Assembly (NCBI GenBank): GCA_965230755.1
Contig: CBDDLT010000005.1
Span: 186,001-250,000, forward strand
DNA length: 64,000 bases
Direction of reading: 5' to 3'
Source: DATFJT01 sp965230755
GTDB taxonomy: Bacteria > Bacteroidota > Bacteroidia > Chitinophagales > Saprospiraceae
The notes under the pieces were generated by a model. It was not told the DNA's origin. It saw only the letters and a program-made list of their open reading frames with translations, and did not search any database. This document shows positions 55,801-63,872 of the stretch, piece after piece. The position numbers and the translations under genes were made by a program. Every line of letters begins with the position of its first letter. The stretch's first letter is position 1.

Positions 55801-57172
55801 TACTCCGAGAGCCAAACTACTTGGGCAAAATGATAATTGGTCCGCTCCAGGATGGAAGTTCGTCGCTGGAATTCAGCCCGACCTAGCAACTTATCTCCCT
55901 GAAACAGCTGAAAACGGATGGATTACTCAGAGTCTTTTCCTTAACTCCAATGTACTTCAGGATGAGACACAACAGTACGATGCTTCACTGAAATTGGAGC
56001 CTTTTAACAACTTCGTAGTAGATCTTACTGCCACCAAGCAGTCTGCCGAGAACCATACCGAGAAGTTTAAGATATTTGAACCTGGAGGTACTTATGAAAG
56101 AAGAGTACCCTATGATATGGGATCCTACACGATATCTTTTTTCAGTTTGAATACCTTCTTGAATGGAGACATTGATGGCCTGTTCAATACTTTTGAGCAA
56201 TATCGAATTGATATCTCTCAGAGAATCGGGACGCCAGGAACAATACATCCTGAGGATCCAAGATACACAGAAGGATATGGCCCACTGCATCAAGATGTTC
56301 TAATCCCTGCATTTATTGCTGCATATACGGACCAAAGTCCAAATTCCGTCGAGCTAGACTTATTTAAACTGAGACCAAAAGTGAATTGGGATTTAAGTTA
56401 TAAAGGACTCAGTAAGATTCCTTTCTTTTCTGAAAGAGTTAAGCAATTTTCTCTGGATCACGGTTATCGTTCGACTCTCCAGGTCAACCAATACAATACA
56501 GAATCCAATTATGATCCTAGTAATACGGTTAAGTTGAATGAGCAAACGAATAACTATTATTCCAGGTTTGAAGTACCGAATGTCATCATTAATGAAGAAT
56601 TAAGTCCTTTAATTGGGGTCAATACGACTTTATTTAATGACATGAACTTTGGATTTGATTATTCTAAAGCAAGATCACTTAACCTGAATTTTGTGACGGA
56701 TAATAAGCATATCATTGAGAGTAATTCGACAACAGTCACTTTCAGCTTTGGTTATTTAATGAAAGAAGTCAACATTGGATTTTTAACAGGAAAGAATAAG
56801 AAAAAGAAAAAGAAGAAAAAAAGCCCAGCAGCTAAACAGGATTTGTTAAGATTGGATGAACTGCGTGATACCGAGCTGCAGGAGTTGTTTGACTTTTCTG
56901 TGGAGGATGAAAAAACGGGTGATCTTCAAATGAATCTGGACTTTTCTATTCGAGATGAAATAACCAAAAATCATCTCATAGATAAAGAAACCGATCAAGT
57001 GACAAGAGGAGCTCAAACTATATCTCTATCACCATCGGTGGATTACAGTTTGAATAAGAAGGTCAACTTCAGAGTTTTCTTTGACTATACCAGTACTAAT
57101 CCCTATACAACTCAACAGTTTAGAAGAGTGAATTATGCGGGAGGAGTTACTGTTCGACTATCTTTAGAATAA
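49898..57172 (+). CDS. sprA: T9SS outer-membrane translocon SprA/Sov
   Basis: The 2424-residue protein has the size and repeated strand pattern of SprA (Sov in Porphyromonas), the very large single-chain outer-membrane barrel through which T9SS cargo crosses (established). A signal peptide (about 1-29) precedes a long series of amphipathic strands. Family-like segments are GGAQISIKPQGYVDFTFGGR, FNLGWDYNTQSTFDFDNRIK, AIRQGDEEDGTVYLDDFEGS, and the final YAGGVTVRLSLE ending in a barrel-type C-terminus. A run of eight lysines (about residues 2299-2306) is likely in a loop or periplasmic turn. It follows ruvA and precedes a two-component system. Confidence 0.96.
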   Translation: MKKSAIILMRPTFSVLLLLWAGLGIHLEAIGPAKDLIYTAIEDYHSLDTLPPMWEARDEYDLDQNPFDLNDPAIVKEEVEFDTENNNYILSKKIGEEFYTAPSHMSFQEYLDYKQKMADKEFMQKMNGLNSDGGFLDFAAGKADGINPVDNLNIQEDLVGGMFGGAQISIKPQGYVDFTFGGRGNFYDNPANPPEFNRQGFLPYFQPNINLRVEGGIGDKFNLGWDYNTQSTFDFDNRIKLAYDSEEWSEDEIVKKIEAGDVSLPLNSQLINGSQRLFGVKTELQFGKLTLTGLISQQKSQKKEIVIENGGRIREFFKYINEYDENRHFFLTHYNRETYERSLANLPQINTLFKIRKIELWTTNKNQQETDVLSEIIAVTDLGEPERISMSDRQYFPTTPRHPDIYDGKPLPGFELASQIGANDLFSTLRNDPAMRSTGTAKTRLENFYNMVNGQDFERLRARKLQRDRDYFVHEDLGFVSLNRQVETDEVLGVALEYEFNGKVYQIGEFNDDADSVLIVKLLKSQTNDVSNVSWDLMMKNIYSVGAYQVDREDFQLDIFYDDPGKGEKRFLPAPELDGRPLLQIFNLDNLNPVGDPQPDGRFDFVPDLTILPRTGKIIFPVLEPFGSSLRNYLASQGVPEEEDIYSFPELYSNTIINTLQSPETNRFVIRGKYKSDVTADISLGAFNIPRGSVVVTAGGRRLQEGLDYEIDYNIGRIKILNESYLASGPVKISFEDNGALGFQVKTMMGLRADYRVNKHINVGGTFMHLYERPFTPKVNIGDDPINNRVYGLDFSYEKSAPWLTRLVDKIPGIDTKEESKIKFYAETAFLKPGHARAIRQGDEEDGTVYLDDFEGSSNGVPVESFHGNWTLASIPSASRFDNVEFLPEHQLNNDLNINVNRALMSWYRILDTEVGDNINNSHYSRVIQAGEIFPQRQLNIQQSITRFLTFDVSYFPNERGPYNFDRPGGTAYSAGINADGELLDPRKRWAGIMTNNTTPDFERANYETLEFWVMSPYLEDPQSDNTGYLVFNLGNISEDVLKDSEKFAEHALPTDPNNRGLNVDTTNLSIVSTIDPAINAFENDQESRNLQDVGYDGMDNDQERLIYQDYINEVLPSLNPGAANALREDPSNDDFVSIGDDRNGNGVINRYKRFSMPQGDSQINTGQFGNVNQFKNFPDQEDLDQDGSLDEIERYFEYRIPIEPDGNGGIMLNDYIISSRTVSNTTVNGVPAQWFRVKIPLADTSASSKVGNIADFRNMQFLRMYMHGFENQITFRFAEMEYGRNLWRRYLGNLKQGVVFPTPGDETEFNISAINVEENSDETPFGYDIPIGIIREQIQSFNQNLQQNEQSLNLDICNLKQADARGIIKELFLDLRRYKTLRMFSHLENSDFSIDPNDGDLSLFIRLGSDYQNNYYEYEIPLTYSRDNSLPRGSRAYKEELWRIENELELKLQDLIGLKRERNRNTTRIDSLYAQPDPLDPSRTLKIKGNPNMGYVKGIMIGVRNNSDRDQCFELWVNELRVTGLDERGGMAALAQVEAQLADFGNLSLAGHYSTIGYGDIDQKVGDRSLEDVRQLDASINLELGKFFKEESGIKIPFYAQYNEVKSTPEFDPYDLDIKLQDKLADAEDAEERKIIEDQAIEKTTIKGYNFTNVRKERTNGKTPMPWDVENLTASYAYNEIDRTTPIIELDNEKNYTGSLGYDYSMRPLYIYPFKKLIKKGKYLKIIKDINLNPIPNVYSFNTVVDRKISEARYRFAEPAFSTWYTKRFTWDRNYGLNWDITQSLKFKYNSTAMAVIDEPPGKIDTDEKRDSIRTNIRDLGRLKNYNHNISLNYTLPINKIPILDWVKAKAQYGADYNWSVAALNMDSLGNIISNSQRIQLGGDLNFQRLYSKSKYLAKIDRGNRSRSRRTPSVSNNKEVTTKIKKGSSAKGNDVATWEKILIRPLMTLRQGRLNYVETKGTTIPGFTPRAKLLGQNDNWSAPGWKFVAGIQPDLATYLPETAENGWITQSLFLNSNVLQDETQQYDASLKLEPFNNFVVDLTATKQSAENHTEKFKIFEPGGTYERRVPYDMGSYTISFFSLNTFLNGDIDGLFNTFEQYRIDISQRIGTPGTIHPEDPRYTEGYGPLHQDVLIPAFIAAYTDQSPNSVELDLFKLRPKVNWDLSYKGLSKIPFFSERVKQFSLDHGYRSTLQVNQYNTESNYDPSNTVKLNEQTNNYYSRFEVPNVIINEELSPLIGVNTTLFNDMNFGFDYSKARSLNLNFVTDNKHIIESNSTTVTFSFGYLMKEVNIGFLTGKNKKKKKKKKSPAAKQDLLRLDELRDTELQELFDFSVEDEKTGDLQMNLDFSIRDEITKNHLIDKETDQVTRGAQTISLSPSVDYSLNKKVNFRVFFDYTSTNPYTTQQFRRVNYAGGVTVRLSLE

Positions 57173-57181
57173 GTTCCTTCT

Positions 57182-58657
57182 ATGCTGAGTCGAAATAGAA
57201 TTGTCTTGATTGTCGCCCTGATGGGATTTGCTTTAATCGGGATACTCTATTTGCAATATGACTATATCGCCCAAAATGTGCGACTCAGCGAGGAGCGATT
57301 CGACCGTACAATTGCTGTTCTAGGGGAAAAGGTTTCTTCCAGACTTCAATCCATGGAAAACCATTACAGTTATCAGCTGTACTATACATGGAACAATGCA
57401 AGAAAAAAGAATCCTAGTCTGGATATAGACGCCTTGGACTTGCTGGTTAATGACTTTTACATGAATAAAAATGTAATTGCTCAGTTTAATAAAAGAATGA
57501 CACAAGATTCTTTAGAAACCACCTCCGACGATCTGATTAACGTGGCGATTAACCGTGTAAAAATTGGCTTTCAGAGAAAACCTTTGGAGGAACGTATTTC
57601 TCCAAGAGAGTTGGAACGTATCATCAATCAATACCTCAACAATGCCAAAATAGAAACCAAAGCCGAATTCGGGGTTTTCTCAAATTCTGAGAAAAGATTT
57701 GTGATTTTAAATGGCTCCTACTTGATCCAAGATGATTTCATGGACGAGAATCACAATGCTTACAGCATCTTTAAGGGGACACCATATAAATTTGACCTAT
57801 TTGAATCAGATGGGATATCGCCTGGAATTCTGCTTTTTGATTTCCCCAATAAGAACAGTTATATCTGGAGGTCTGCGCTTTTCAATATCATAGCAGCAGG
57901 AATGCTCATTTTGATTATTATAGCATGTTTCGTTTATACCGTTCAGGTGATTTTTAGACAGAAGAAGGTGTCTGAGATGAAAACTGATTTCATCAATAAC
58001 ATGACCCATGAATTCAAGACACCCATTGCAACCATCTCCTTAGCTTCGGATTCGATTAATAATCCATCGATTATTGAGAGTCCCGATAAAATCCGAAAGT
58101 TTATTGGTATCATTCGACAAGAAAATGATAGAATGCTGAGGCAAGTCGAAAAGGTCTTGGAAATAGCGCGTATTGACAAAAACAATGTCCGGATGTCGAA
58201 GAAAGAAGTAAATCTCTCCTTAATTCTTTCTGAAGCTGTTCAGTCATTCCGATTGAAAATAGAAAATATGTCCGGAAGTATTAAAGAAAATCAACGAGCA
58301 GGGAGGAGTACAATTTATGCTGACCCCACGCACATCGGAAATTTATTTTACAATTTATTGGACAACGGAGTAAAGTATGTGAACGAAGCTCCGCATCTCT
58401 TAGTAGAGACTTACAATAAAAATGATAGAATTTATGTTTCGATAACAGACAATGGTATTGGAATAAGTAAGGACCAACAAAAACATATTTTTGATAAGTT
58501 CTATCGAGTACCAACAGGTAATGTTCATAATGTTAAGGGGTTTGGCTTAGGATTGAGTTATGTGAAGAAAATTGTAGAGCTACACGAGGGAAAAGTGTAC
58601 GTTCAGAGTACTTTAGGTAAAGGAAGTACCTTCACCGTAGAGCTTCCCCTGTATTAA
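57182..58657 (+). CDS. Membrane sensor histidine kinase
   Basis: This 491-residue kinase has two transmembrane helices (about 7-26 and 236-258) flanking a periplasmic sensor of about 210 residues. The cytoplasmic part has HisKA with phospho-acceptor in NNMTHEFKTPIAT (about residue 280) and HATPase motifs NLLDNGVKYVNE, ITDNGIGISKDQ and GFGLGLSYVKKIV. It starts 9 bp after sprA and is followed by its regulator 19 bp on, so all three may be transcribed together. The layout resembles RprX-type kinases of Bacteroides (inference). Confidence 0.93.
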   Translation: MLSRNRIVLIVALMGFALIGILYLQYDYIAQNVRLSEERFDRTIAVLGEKVSSRLQSMENHYSYQLYYTWNNARKKNPSLDIDALDLLVNDFYMNKNVIAQFNKRMTQDSLETTSDDLINVAINRVKIGFQRKPLEERISPRELERIINQYLNNAKIETKAEFGVFSNSEKRFVILNGSYLIQDDFMDENHNAYSIFKGTPYKFDLFESDGISPGILLFDFPNKNSYIWRSALFNIIAAGMLILIIIACFVYTVQVIFRQKKVSEMKTDFINNMTHEFKTPIATISLASDSINNPSIIESPDKIRKFIGIIRQENDRMLRQVEKVLEIARIDKNNVRMSKKEVNLSLILSEAVQSFRLKIENMSGSIKENQRAGRSTIYADPTHIGNLFYNLLDNGVKYVNEAPHLLVETYNKNDRIYVSITDNGIGISKDQQKHIFDKFYRVPTGNVHNVKGFGLGLSYVKKIVELHEGKVYVQSTLGKGSTFTVELPLY

Positions 58658-58676
58658 ATGCTAAAAAAATATTTTT

Positions 58677-59381
58677 ATGAAAGACGGGAATATTAGAATC
58701 TTATTGGTGGAAGACGACACGAACTTTGGGGATGTGCTCATGTCGTATCTCGAAATGAACAATTACGATGTCGAATTGGCCAAGGATGGAGAATCGGGTT
58801 TTGAGTTGTTCAAAAAGAAGCCATTTGATCTATGCATCTTTGATGTGATGATGCCGAAAAAAGACGGTTTCAGTTTGGCTGAAGATGTTCGTCTCCTCAA
58901 CGAGGATATTCCAATAGTCTTTCTCACCGCTAAGGGACTTAAAGAAGACATTATCAAGGGATTTAAAATAGGTGCAGATGATTATGTGACCAAACCCTTT
59001 AATTCTGAAGAATTGTTGTATAGAATTCAGGCCATTCTCAAGAGAACAGGAAGTATTGTCGAAGAAGACAAAGACGAATTCCAAATCGGTGAATATCATT
59101 TCAATTACCCCTTGCGAATTTTGTCACGCGGAGAGAATAAAGAAAAATTATCTCCTAAAGAAGCTCAACTTCTCAAGATGTTTGCCCTTAAGAAGAATGA
59201 AGTCCTATTGCGTTCCGATGCTCTAAAAAGAATTTGGGGTGAAGACAATTACTTCACTGCAAGAAGTATGGATGTATTCGTAACCAAACTCAGAAAATAC
59301 TTGAAAAACGACCCCAACGTCGAAATCGCCAATATTCATGGCAATGGATTTAGACTGATCGATTCTTCCAGTACAGAATAA
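58677..59381 (+). CDS. OmpR-family response regulator
   Basis: A 234-residue regulator with a receiver domain (D13 D14, phospho-acceptor Asp56 in CIFDVMMPKKDG, Thr in FLTAKG, Lys in VTKPF) and a C-terminal winged helix (LSPKEAQLLKMFALKKNEVLLRSDAL, ARSMDVFVTKLRKYL, NIHGNGFRL). It is the likely partner of the kinase upstream. Directly following sprA, it might respond to envelope or secretion stress, but no target site was identified. Confidence 0.93.
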   Translation: MKDGNIRILLVEDDTNFGDVLMSYLEMNNYDVELAKDGESGFELFKKKPFDLCIFDVMMPKKDGFSLAEDVRLLNEDIPIVFLTAKGLKEDIIKGFKIGADDYVTKPFNSEELLYRIQAILKRTGSIVEEDKDEFQIGEYHFNYPLRILSRGENKEKLSPKEAQLLKMFALKKNEVLLRSDALKRIWGEDNYFTARSMDVFVTKLRKYLKNDPNVEIANIHGNGFRLIDSSSTE

Positions 59382-59395
59382 GCAAAAATTCACCT

Positions 59396-60460
59396 TTACA
59401 TCAAGATGCCGTTTTTGGGGAGAATCGGTTCTGGCACATCCTTTTCTTTCAGCATTTCGAAAAGATCTATTTCTATGACCCTACATAGACTGAGCATTGG
59501 AATATCGTTCCCTAGCCCCTCAAATGGATTCTCCGAATAATCACCGATCAATTCCATCAAGAGATAAACCCATCCCACAAGAATGGTAAAAGGGATAGAC
59601 AACCACGCTCCCCATTCACCTAATTCATGAAAAACAGTTACCATCCCCCAGGGTAAAAGAAAAATGAATATACCGACAAAGATCGCACTCATGCTGGCAT
59701 ATTGTCTAGGTAGGGGAAACTTCTTGATCCGCTCACATTTCCCTTGTAAATCATAGAATTCGTTGAGAATATTCTGTAATTCCATGTGTCGGAAATCATC
59801 AATTAAGCCTTCTTGCCTTAACTCTGACAATGACACTGACTGTCTATTAACAATTTGTGTAGCCGTATTTTTATAGTTGATCAACTCTTCATATTCTTCG
59901 TCTTTCAAATAATTTCTTAATTCTATCTGAGTAACTTCATCCGCATAAAGTCCAACTCCAAAAGTCTTAAACCTTCTTTCGGTAGTTCTTCTCACATACT
60001 TGTTGCTATGACTTATATGTTCCCATTCAGTAGGTATCAATAGCTGACTTCTCAAAGCATACAACCAGGCAATATGTCGAAATATCAAGCGCCTTTTCAT
60101 CTGTAAGATCTCCTCTTTGGAATATGACCCATCAGTAAATTGAGCGGTAACAAAACCAATTACTGCCGCTCCCCATGCCCTACTACTGTTTACAATGCCA
60201 CCCCAGATTTTGCGTGCTTCCCACAGCCTGTCGTAAGAACTGTTATTCTTAAAACCCACATAAAAGGCCACCGCGGTACCAATTACTGCAACCGGAAGCC
60301 ACGGAACTTGAAAGTCGGGAACATTGTATCCTTTAAAATGCAGATAATGCAGTGTTTCTATAAAGCATGTTACAAAAACGGTCCATAGAGTAAGCCATAT
60401 TAAATGACCTCCAGAAAAGTTCATTACACTCCTGAAAGAAAAATTCTTTTTTACATACAT
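59396..60460 (-). CDS. Bestrophin-family anion channel
   Basis: This 354-residue membrane protein matches the bestrophin/UPF0187 pattern: an N-terminal helix, AFYVGFKNNSSYDRLWEARKIWGGIVNSSRAWG, a long cytoplasmic helical part, SMSAIFVGIFIFLLPWG, and a PFTILVGWVYLLMELIGDYSENPFEG segment that carries the conserved acidic Ca-clasp-like region. Bacterial homologues form pentameric ion channels. It converges with the response regulator, leaving 14 bp. Confidence 0.92.
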   Translation of the reverse strand: MYVKKNFSFRSVMNFSGGHLIWLTLWTVFVTCFIETLHYLHFKGYNVPDFQVPWLPVAVIGTAVAFYVGFKNNSSYDRLWEARKIWGGIVNSSRAWGAAVIGFVTAQFTDGSYSKEEILQMKRRLIFRHIAWLYALRSQLLIPTEWEHISHSNKYVRRTTERRFKTFGVGLYADEVTQIELRNYLKDEEYEELINYKNTATQIVNRQSVSLSELRQEGLIDDFRHMELQNILNEFYDLQGKCERIKKFPLPRQYASMSAIFVGIFIFLLPWGMVTVFHELGEWGAWLSIPFTILVGWVYLLMELIGDYSENPFEGLGNDIPMLSLCRVIEIDLFEMLKEKDVPEPILPKNGILM

Positions 60461-60626
60461 CTCTTAACACTTGTTGAAGTAGTGAATAAAAAGCAATACT
60501 ACACAAATAATTAGTACTTCTAATGTTCAAATATAGAAGCCTTCTTTTTATATTCGTCTCAAAGCTCCAGTTTAGAACAAAACCAGCTTCTTCATGTTTA
60601 ATAATCGTTGATCAAAAATTAGAACT

Positions 60627-61235
60627 ATGTCTTTTGAATTACCAGAATTACCTTATGATTATAACGCTCTAGAACCACATATAGATGAGCAAACAATGCG
60701 CATACATCATGGAAAACACCATGCCGGATATACCAAAAAATTAAATGCGGCTCTTGATGGTGTTGACGTGGAAGGTAAAAGTATTGAAGATATTTTAGCC
60801 GGCATATCCAACTATGGAGTGGGCGTGAGAAATAATGGTGGAGGATTCTATAACCATGCACTTTTTTGGTCAGTAATGGGACCGAATGGTGGTGGAAATC
60901 CTTCAGGTGATCTTGCTGCGGCAATTGATGATGCTTTTGGATCTTTGGAAAATTTCAAATCCGAATTTTCTTCAGCTGCTGGTAGTCGTTTTGGCTCGGG
61001 ATGGGCATGGCTATGCGTTGGATCTGATGGTAAACTATTTGTAACAAGCACCCCAAATCAGGACAATCCATTGATGGATATTGCTGCTCAAAAAGGAACA
61101 CCAATATTGGGACTAGACGTTTGGGAGCATGCTTATTATTTGAATTACCAGAATAGAAGACCGGATTATGTAGCGGCCTTTTTCAATGTGATCAATTGGG
61201 ATGCGGTAGCGGAAAGATATGCTGCAGCGAAATAA
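60627..61235 (+). CDS. sodA: Superoxide dismutase (Mn type)
   Basis: A 202-residue Fe/Mn superoxide dismutase with metal ligands His27 (RIHHGKHH), a His in FYNHALFW, and Asp/His in GLDVWEHAYYLNY. Gln in TSTPNQDNPL and the GPNGGG segment favour the Mn-type. It is a cytosolic antioxidant enzyme. A terminator follows. Metal choice from sequence alone is not certain; cambialistic forms are common in this phylum. Confidence 0.95.
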   Translation: MSFELPELPYDYNALEPHIDEQTMRIHHGKHHAGYTKKLNAALDGVDVEGKSIEDILAGISNYGVGVRNNGGGFYNHALFWSVMGPNGGGNPSGDLAAAIDDAFGSLENFKSEFSSAAGSRFGSGWAWLCVGSDGKLFVTSTPNQDNPLMDIAAQKGTPILGLDVWEHAYYLNYQNRRPDYVAAFFNVINWDAVAERYAAAK

Positions 61236-61259
61236 TTGATTATTTTCTAGAAAATATAC

Positions 61260-61298
61260 AAGAGATGGTTCCTTGACTGAGAATCATCTCTTTTTTTT
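61260..61298 (+). terminator. Terminator of sod gene
   Basis: AAGAGATGGTT (61260-61270) pairs with AATCATCTCTT (61282-61292) with one mismatch, followed by TTTTTT. Confidence 0.8.
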
Positions 61299-61321
61299 AT
61301 TCAGAGTGGTCCATCTTGATC

Positions 61322-62017
61322 TTACAAACTAGAATTTTGATTCCAATTATCCCTATCCTGTCTTTCCTTTAGGGTATAATCGAAGGTATCTGAATTCAGG
61401 AACCTTCTTTCTTCCGGTGGAGCTTCCAACTCCCAGCTAGCTTTTTTCTTTCTATCTCCTTCTTCAATCTCTTCTCTAAAAAGATAAGAAACGAATACTC
61501 CAACTATTGCACCCAATAAATGGCTTTCCCAGGAAACTCCTTCTCTAATGGGAAATACCCCTATGATCATTCCGGAGTAAAGGAAAAAAACGACCAATGA
61601 AATAGCAATAGACCTTACACTTTTTCTAAAAATACCATTCCAGAAAAGAAACGCAACCATTCCATACACTACCCCACTTGCTCCAATATGGAAGCTTGGC
61701 CTGGCAAAAAGCCACACTAGAATGCCTGTGAGAATATAAATCAGAAAGAAACTCTTAACTGCTATTCTACGATAGAATAATAGCATGAAAATGGCGCAGA
61801 CAAGGAACGGGATAGAATTGTTGATTAAATGCCCGAAATCTCCATGAATAAGAGGAGAAGTAAGAATACCAAGCATTCCCTGGACGTGTCTTGGATAAAC
61901 TCCCCAACCGTAATAACTGAAACCCAAAAATACTTGGGAGAGGTGAATTCCCCATATAATTACTAAAAAGAGTAATGGCCATTTAATGACCGCCAAATTG
62001 CTTTCTTGTTTGCTCAT
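61322..62017 (-). CDS. Rhomboid-family intramembrane serine protease
   Basis: From ATG at 62017 (MSKQESN) the protein is 231 residues with six hydrophobic segments. The catalytic Ser is in HIGASGVVYGM and the His in SWESHLLGAIVG; a conserved HGDFGHLINNSIP loop lies before them, fitting the rhomboid fold. The C-terminal 45 residues are charged and soluble. It begins directly behind the pfkA stop codon, so both are in one operon. The in-frame ATG at 62038 would overlap pfkA. Confidence 0.92.
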   Translation of the reverse strand: MSKQESNLAVIKWPLLFLVIIWGIHLSQVFLGFSYYGWGVYPRHVQGMLGILTSPLIHGDFGHLINNSIPFLVCAIFMLLFYRRIAVKSFFLIYILTGILVWLFARPSFHIGASGVVYGMVAFLFWNGIFRKSVRSIAISLVVFFLYSGMIIGVFPIREGVSWESHLLGAIVGVFVSYLFREEIEEGDRKKKASWELEAPPEERRFLNSDTFDYTLKERQDRDNWNQNSSL

Positions 62018-62018
62018 T

Positions 62019-62990
62019 CTAAGAAAGTATCTTAACAATATCCTGGAAGGTCTTTTCCATCTTCATATTTTTTTCAATTGCCTCCTTGAAGGGTGTCAAC
62101 ACGATCTTATTATTCACTATTCCAATCATCCCATCTCTTTTGCCTTCCATCAAGGATTCGATACAAGCCAAACCTATTTGAGAGGCCCGCACCCTTTCCA
62201 TGCATGTAGGCGATCCTCCTCTTTGAATATGTCCTAATATCGTAACCCTCAAACTTAAAGATGGCATTCTATTGCTCAATTGATCGGCCAATGCATAAGC
62301 ACCACCTATCTCATCTCCTTCGGCAACAACTAAAATACTTGAGGTATCTCTATTTTTATGCCTTTCCCGAATTTTCTTCACAATAACATTGATATCAGTG
62401 GGAAATTCGGGTGCCAAAACAGATTCTGCTCCTACTGCTATGCCGGTTCTTAAAGCAATAAACCCTGCATCGCGCCCCATAACTTCAATTATAAAAAGCC
62501 GATCGTGAGAAGAGGCTGTATCCTTTATTTTATCTATGGCCTCCATGGCTGTATTTACAGCTGTATCGTATCCAATGGTAAAATCAGTACCGTAAAGATC
62601 ATTATCAATAGTACCTGGTGCTCCCAGGATATTGATATCGGGAAATTCAGAACCAAAAACATACGCTCCTGTAAAGGTGCCATCACCGCCGATCACAACC
62701 ATTTGATCTACACCTTCCTTTTTTAAATTCTCGTAGGCTTTTTGCCTTCCTTGTTTGGTCTTGAATTTCATACTACGGGCAGACCCAAGTATTGTTCCTC
62801 CACGGTGGATTATATTACTGACCGATTTATTATCCATTTTGATAAAATCGCCCTCTATCAAGCCATTGTAACCTCTTATGACCCCGATAGGTTCCTTACC
62901 ATGATATAGTGCAGTTCTAACACAAGCTCTTATGCAGGCATTCATCCCCGGTGCATCACCACCAGAAGTAAGAATCGCAATCTTTCCCAT
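62019..62990 (-). CDS. pfkA: ATP-dependent 6-phosphofructokinase
   Basis: This 323-residue enzyme phosphorylates fructose 6-phosphate to the 1,6-bisphosphate. Seen are the N-terminal ATP loop (LTSGGDAPGMNACIRA), GGDGTFTGA with the Gly typical of ATP-dependent forms, the catalytic Asp region APGTIDNDLYGTDFTIGYDTA, the substrate loop MGRDAGFIALRTGI, and GHIQRGGSPTCMERV. The length equals the bacterial PfkA norm. It follows the acidic protein gene by 6 bp and precedes the rhomboid gene. Confidence 0.97.
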   Translation of the reverse strand: MGKIAILTSGGDAPGMNACIRACVRTALYHGKEPIGVIRGYNGLIEGDFIKMDNKSVSNIIHRGGTILGSARSMKFKTKQGRQKAYENLKKEGVDQMVVIGGDGTFTGAYVFGSEFPDINILGAPGTIDNDLYGTDFTIGYDTAVNTAMEAIDKIKDTASSHDRLFIIEVMGRDAGFIALRTGIAVGAESVLAPEFPTDINVIVKKIRERHKNRDTSSILVVAEGDEIGGAYALADQLSNRMPSLSLRVTILGHIQRGGSPTCMERVRASQIGLACIESLMEGKRDGMIGIVNNKIVLTPFKEAIEKNMKMEKTFQDIVKILS

Positions 62991-62996
62991 TCAAAA

Positions 62997-63872
62997 TTAA
63001 TTATATCTCCTCCGGATTAACTTAAGAAGAACTCTGGCCTTTTTTAACTTCGATTCATCATTCCAATTATACTCCGGAATCACAGTTTCAGCGAGATAAT
63101 TTTTCGCTTCTTCAAAACTATTCAAACCGTTTAAGTTCTTAATTGTTTTATCAAAGGCCATCGCATTTCCTCCAAATAATTCATTAATCGTCAAAACGCG
63201 TTCGTTGAGCCCCATGCTACTTCGAATATCCGTAATAGGCGCAGAACTCAATTTCTGTGATAAATCACTGATCTCTTCAAAATTAAACAATTCTGCATAC
63301 TGATTTATGTTTTTGGGTTTGGCCTTGGTCTCTACCGAGGTTTTCTTTTCCACTTTTACCGCTGTTGAAACCGTATCATCCGCTAATTCTAATTCAAAAC
63401 TTGGAATATTAAGTTCTTCCTTGACGGGTTCCTCTATTACCGGTTCTTCTAGTACCGGTTCTTCGGGAATAACAGGACTTTCGTCAACTTTTACCTCTAC
63501 ATCTGCTGCCGGTATTTCAATCTCCTCTACCTTGGCCACTGTTTCTTTTACTTCTTGAACTATTTTCTCAGCTCTAACACCCTCTGCTTGCTTAGGAGAT
63601 TTTGGTTGAATAGAACCCACATTGTATTCATACTCTTCTATTTGAATCTCTCCAATATCCTCAATATTGCAATCTATATCCGATTTGGACAAATCATCAC
63701 TTTTCGTCTTACCCCTCATCTCAGACTGAATCATTCCAATCTTCCTGTAAAACTTCCTGGTATACTCTCTCATTAAATCAAGCTCCAACTGTGACAATTC
63801 TTCCTCTTCTTTTAAACTCTCGAACAACTTGTTGATCTTCTTTAAGAATTTTTCCGCTTTCTTTAATTTCAT
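62997..63872 (-). CDS. Conserved acidic Bacteroidota protein of unknown function
   Basis: This 291-residue protein starts with a basic helical coiled-coil-like region (KKAEKFLKKINKLFESLKEEEEL). A low-complexity Glu/Val/Pro stretch covers about 110-170 (PEEPVLEEPVIEEPVKEE). The compact C-terminal domain (about 205-291) has ITDIRSSMGLNERVLTINELF then FDKTIKNLNGLNSFEEAKNYL and LLKLIRRRYN. That C-terminal pattern recurs in uncharacterised Bacteroidota proteins I remember, but no function is known to me. It is the first gene of the operon with pfkA and the rhomboid protease; 63873-64000 upstream shows no gene. Confidence 0.75.
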   Translation of the reverse strand: MKLKKAEKFLKKINKLFESLKEEEELSQLELDLMREYTRKFYRKIGMIQSEMRGKTKSDDLSKSDIDCNIEDIGEIQIEEYEYNVGSIQPKSPKQAEGVRAEKIVQEVKETVAKVEEIEIPAADVEVKVDESPVIPEEPVLEEPVIEEPVKEELNIPSFELELADDTVSTAVKVEKKTSVETKAKPKNINQYAELFNFEEISDLSQKLSSAPITDIRSSMGLNERVLTINELFGGNAMAFDKTIKNLNGLNSFEEAKNYLAETVIPEYNWNDESKLKKARVLLKLIRRRYN

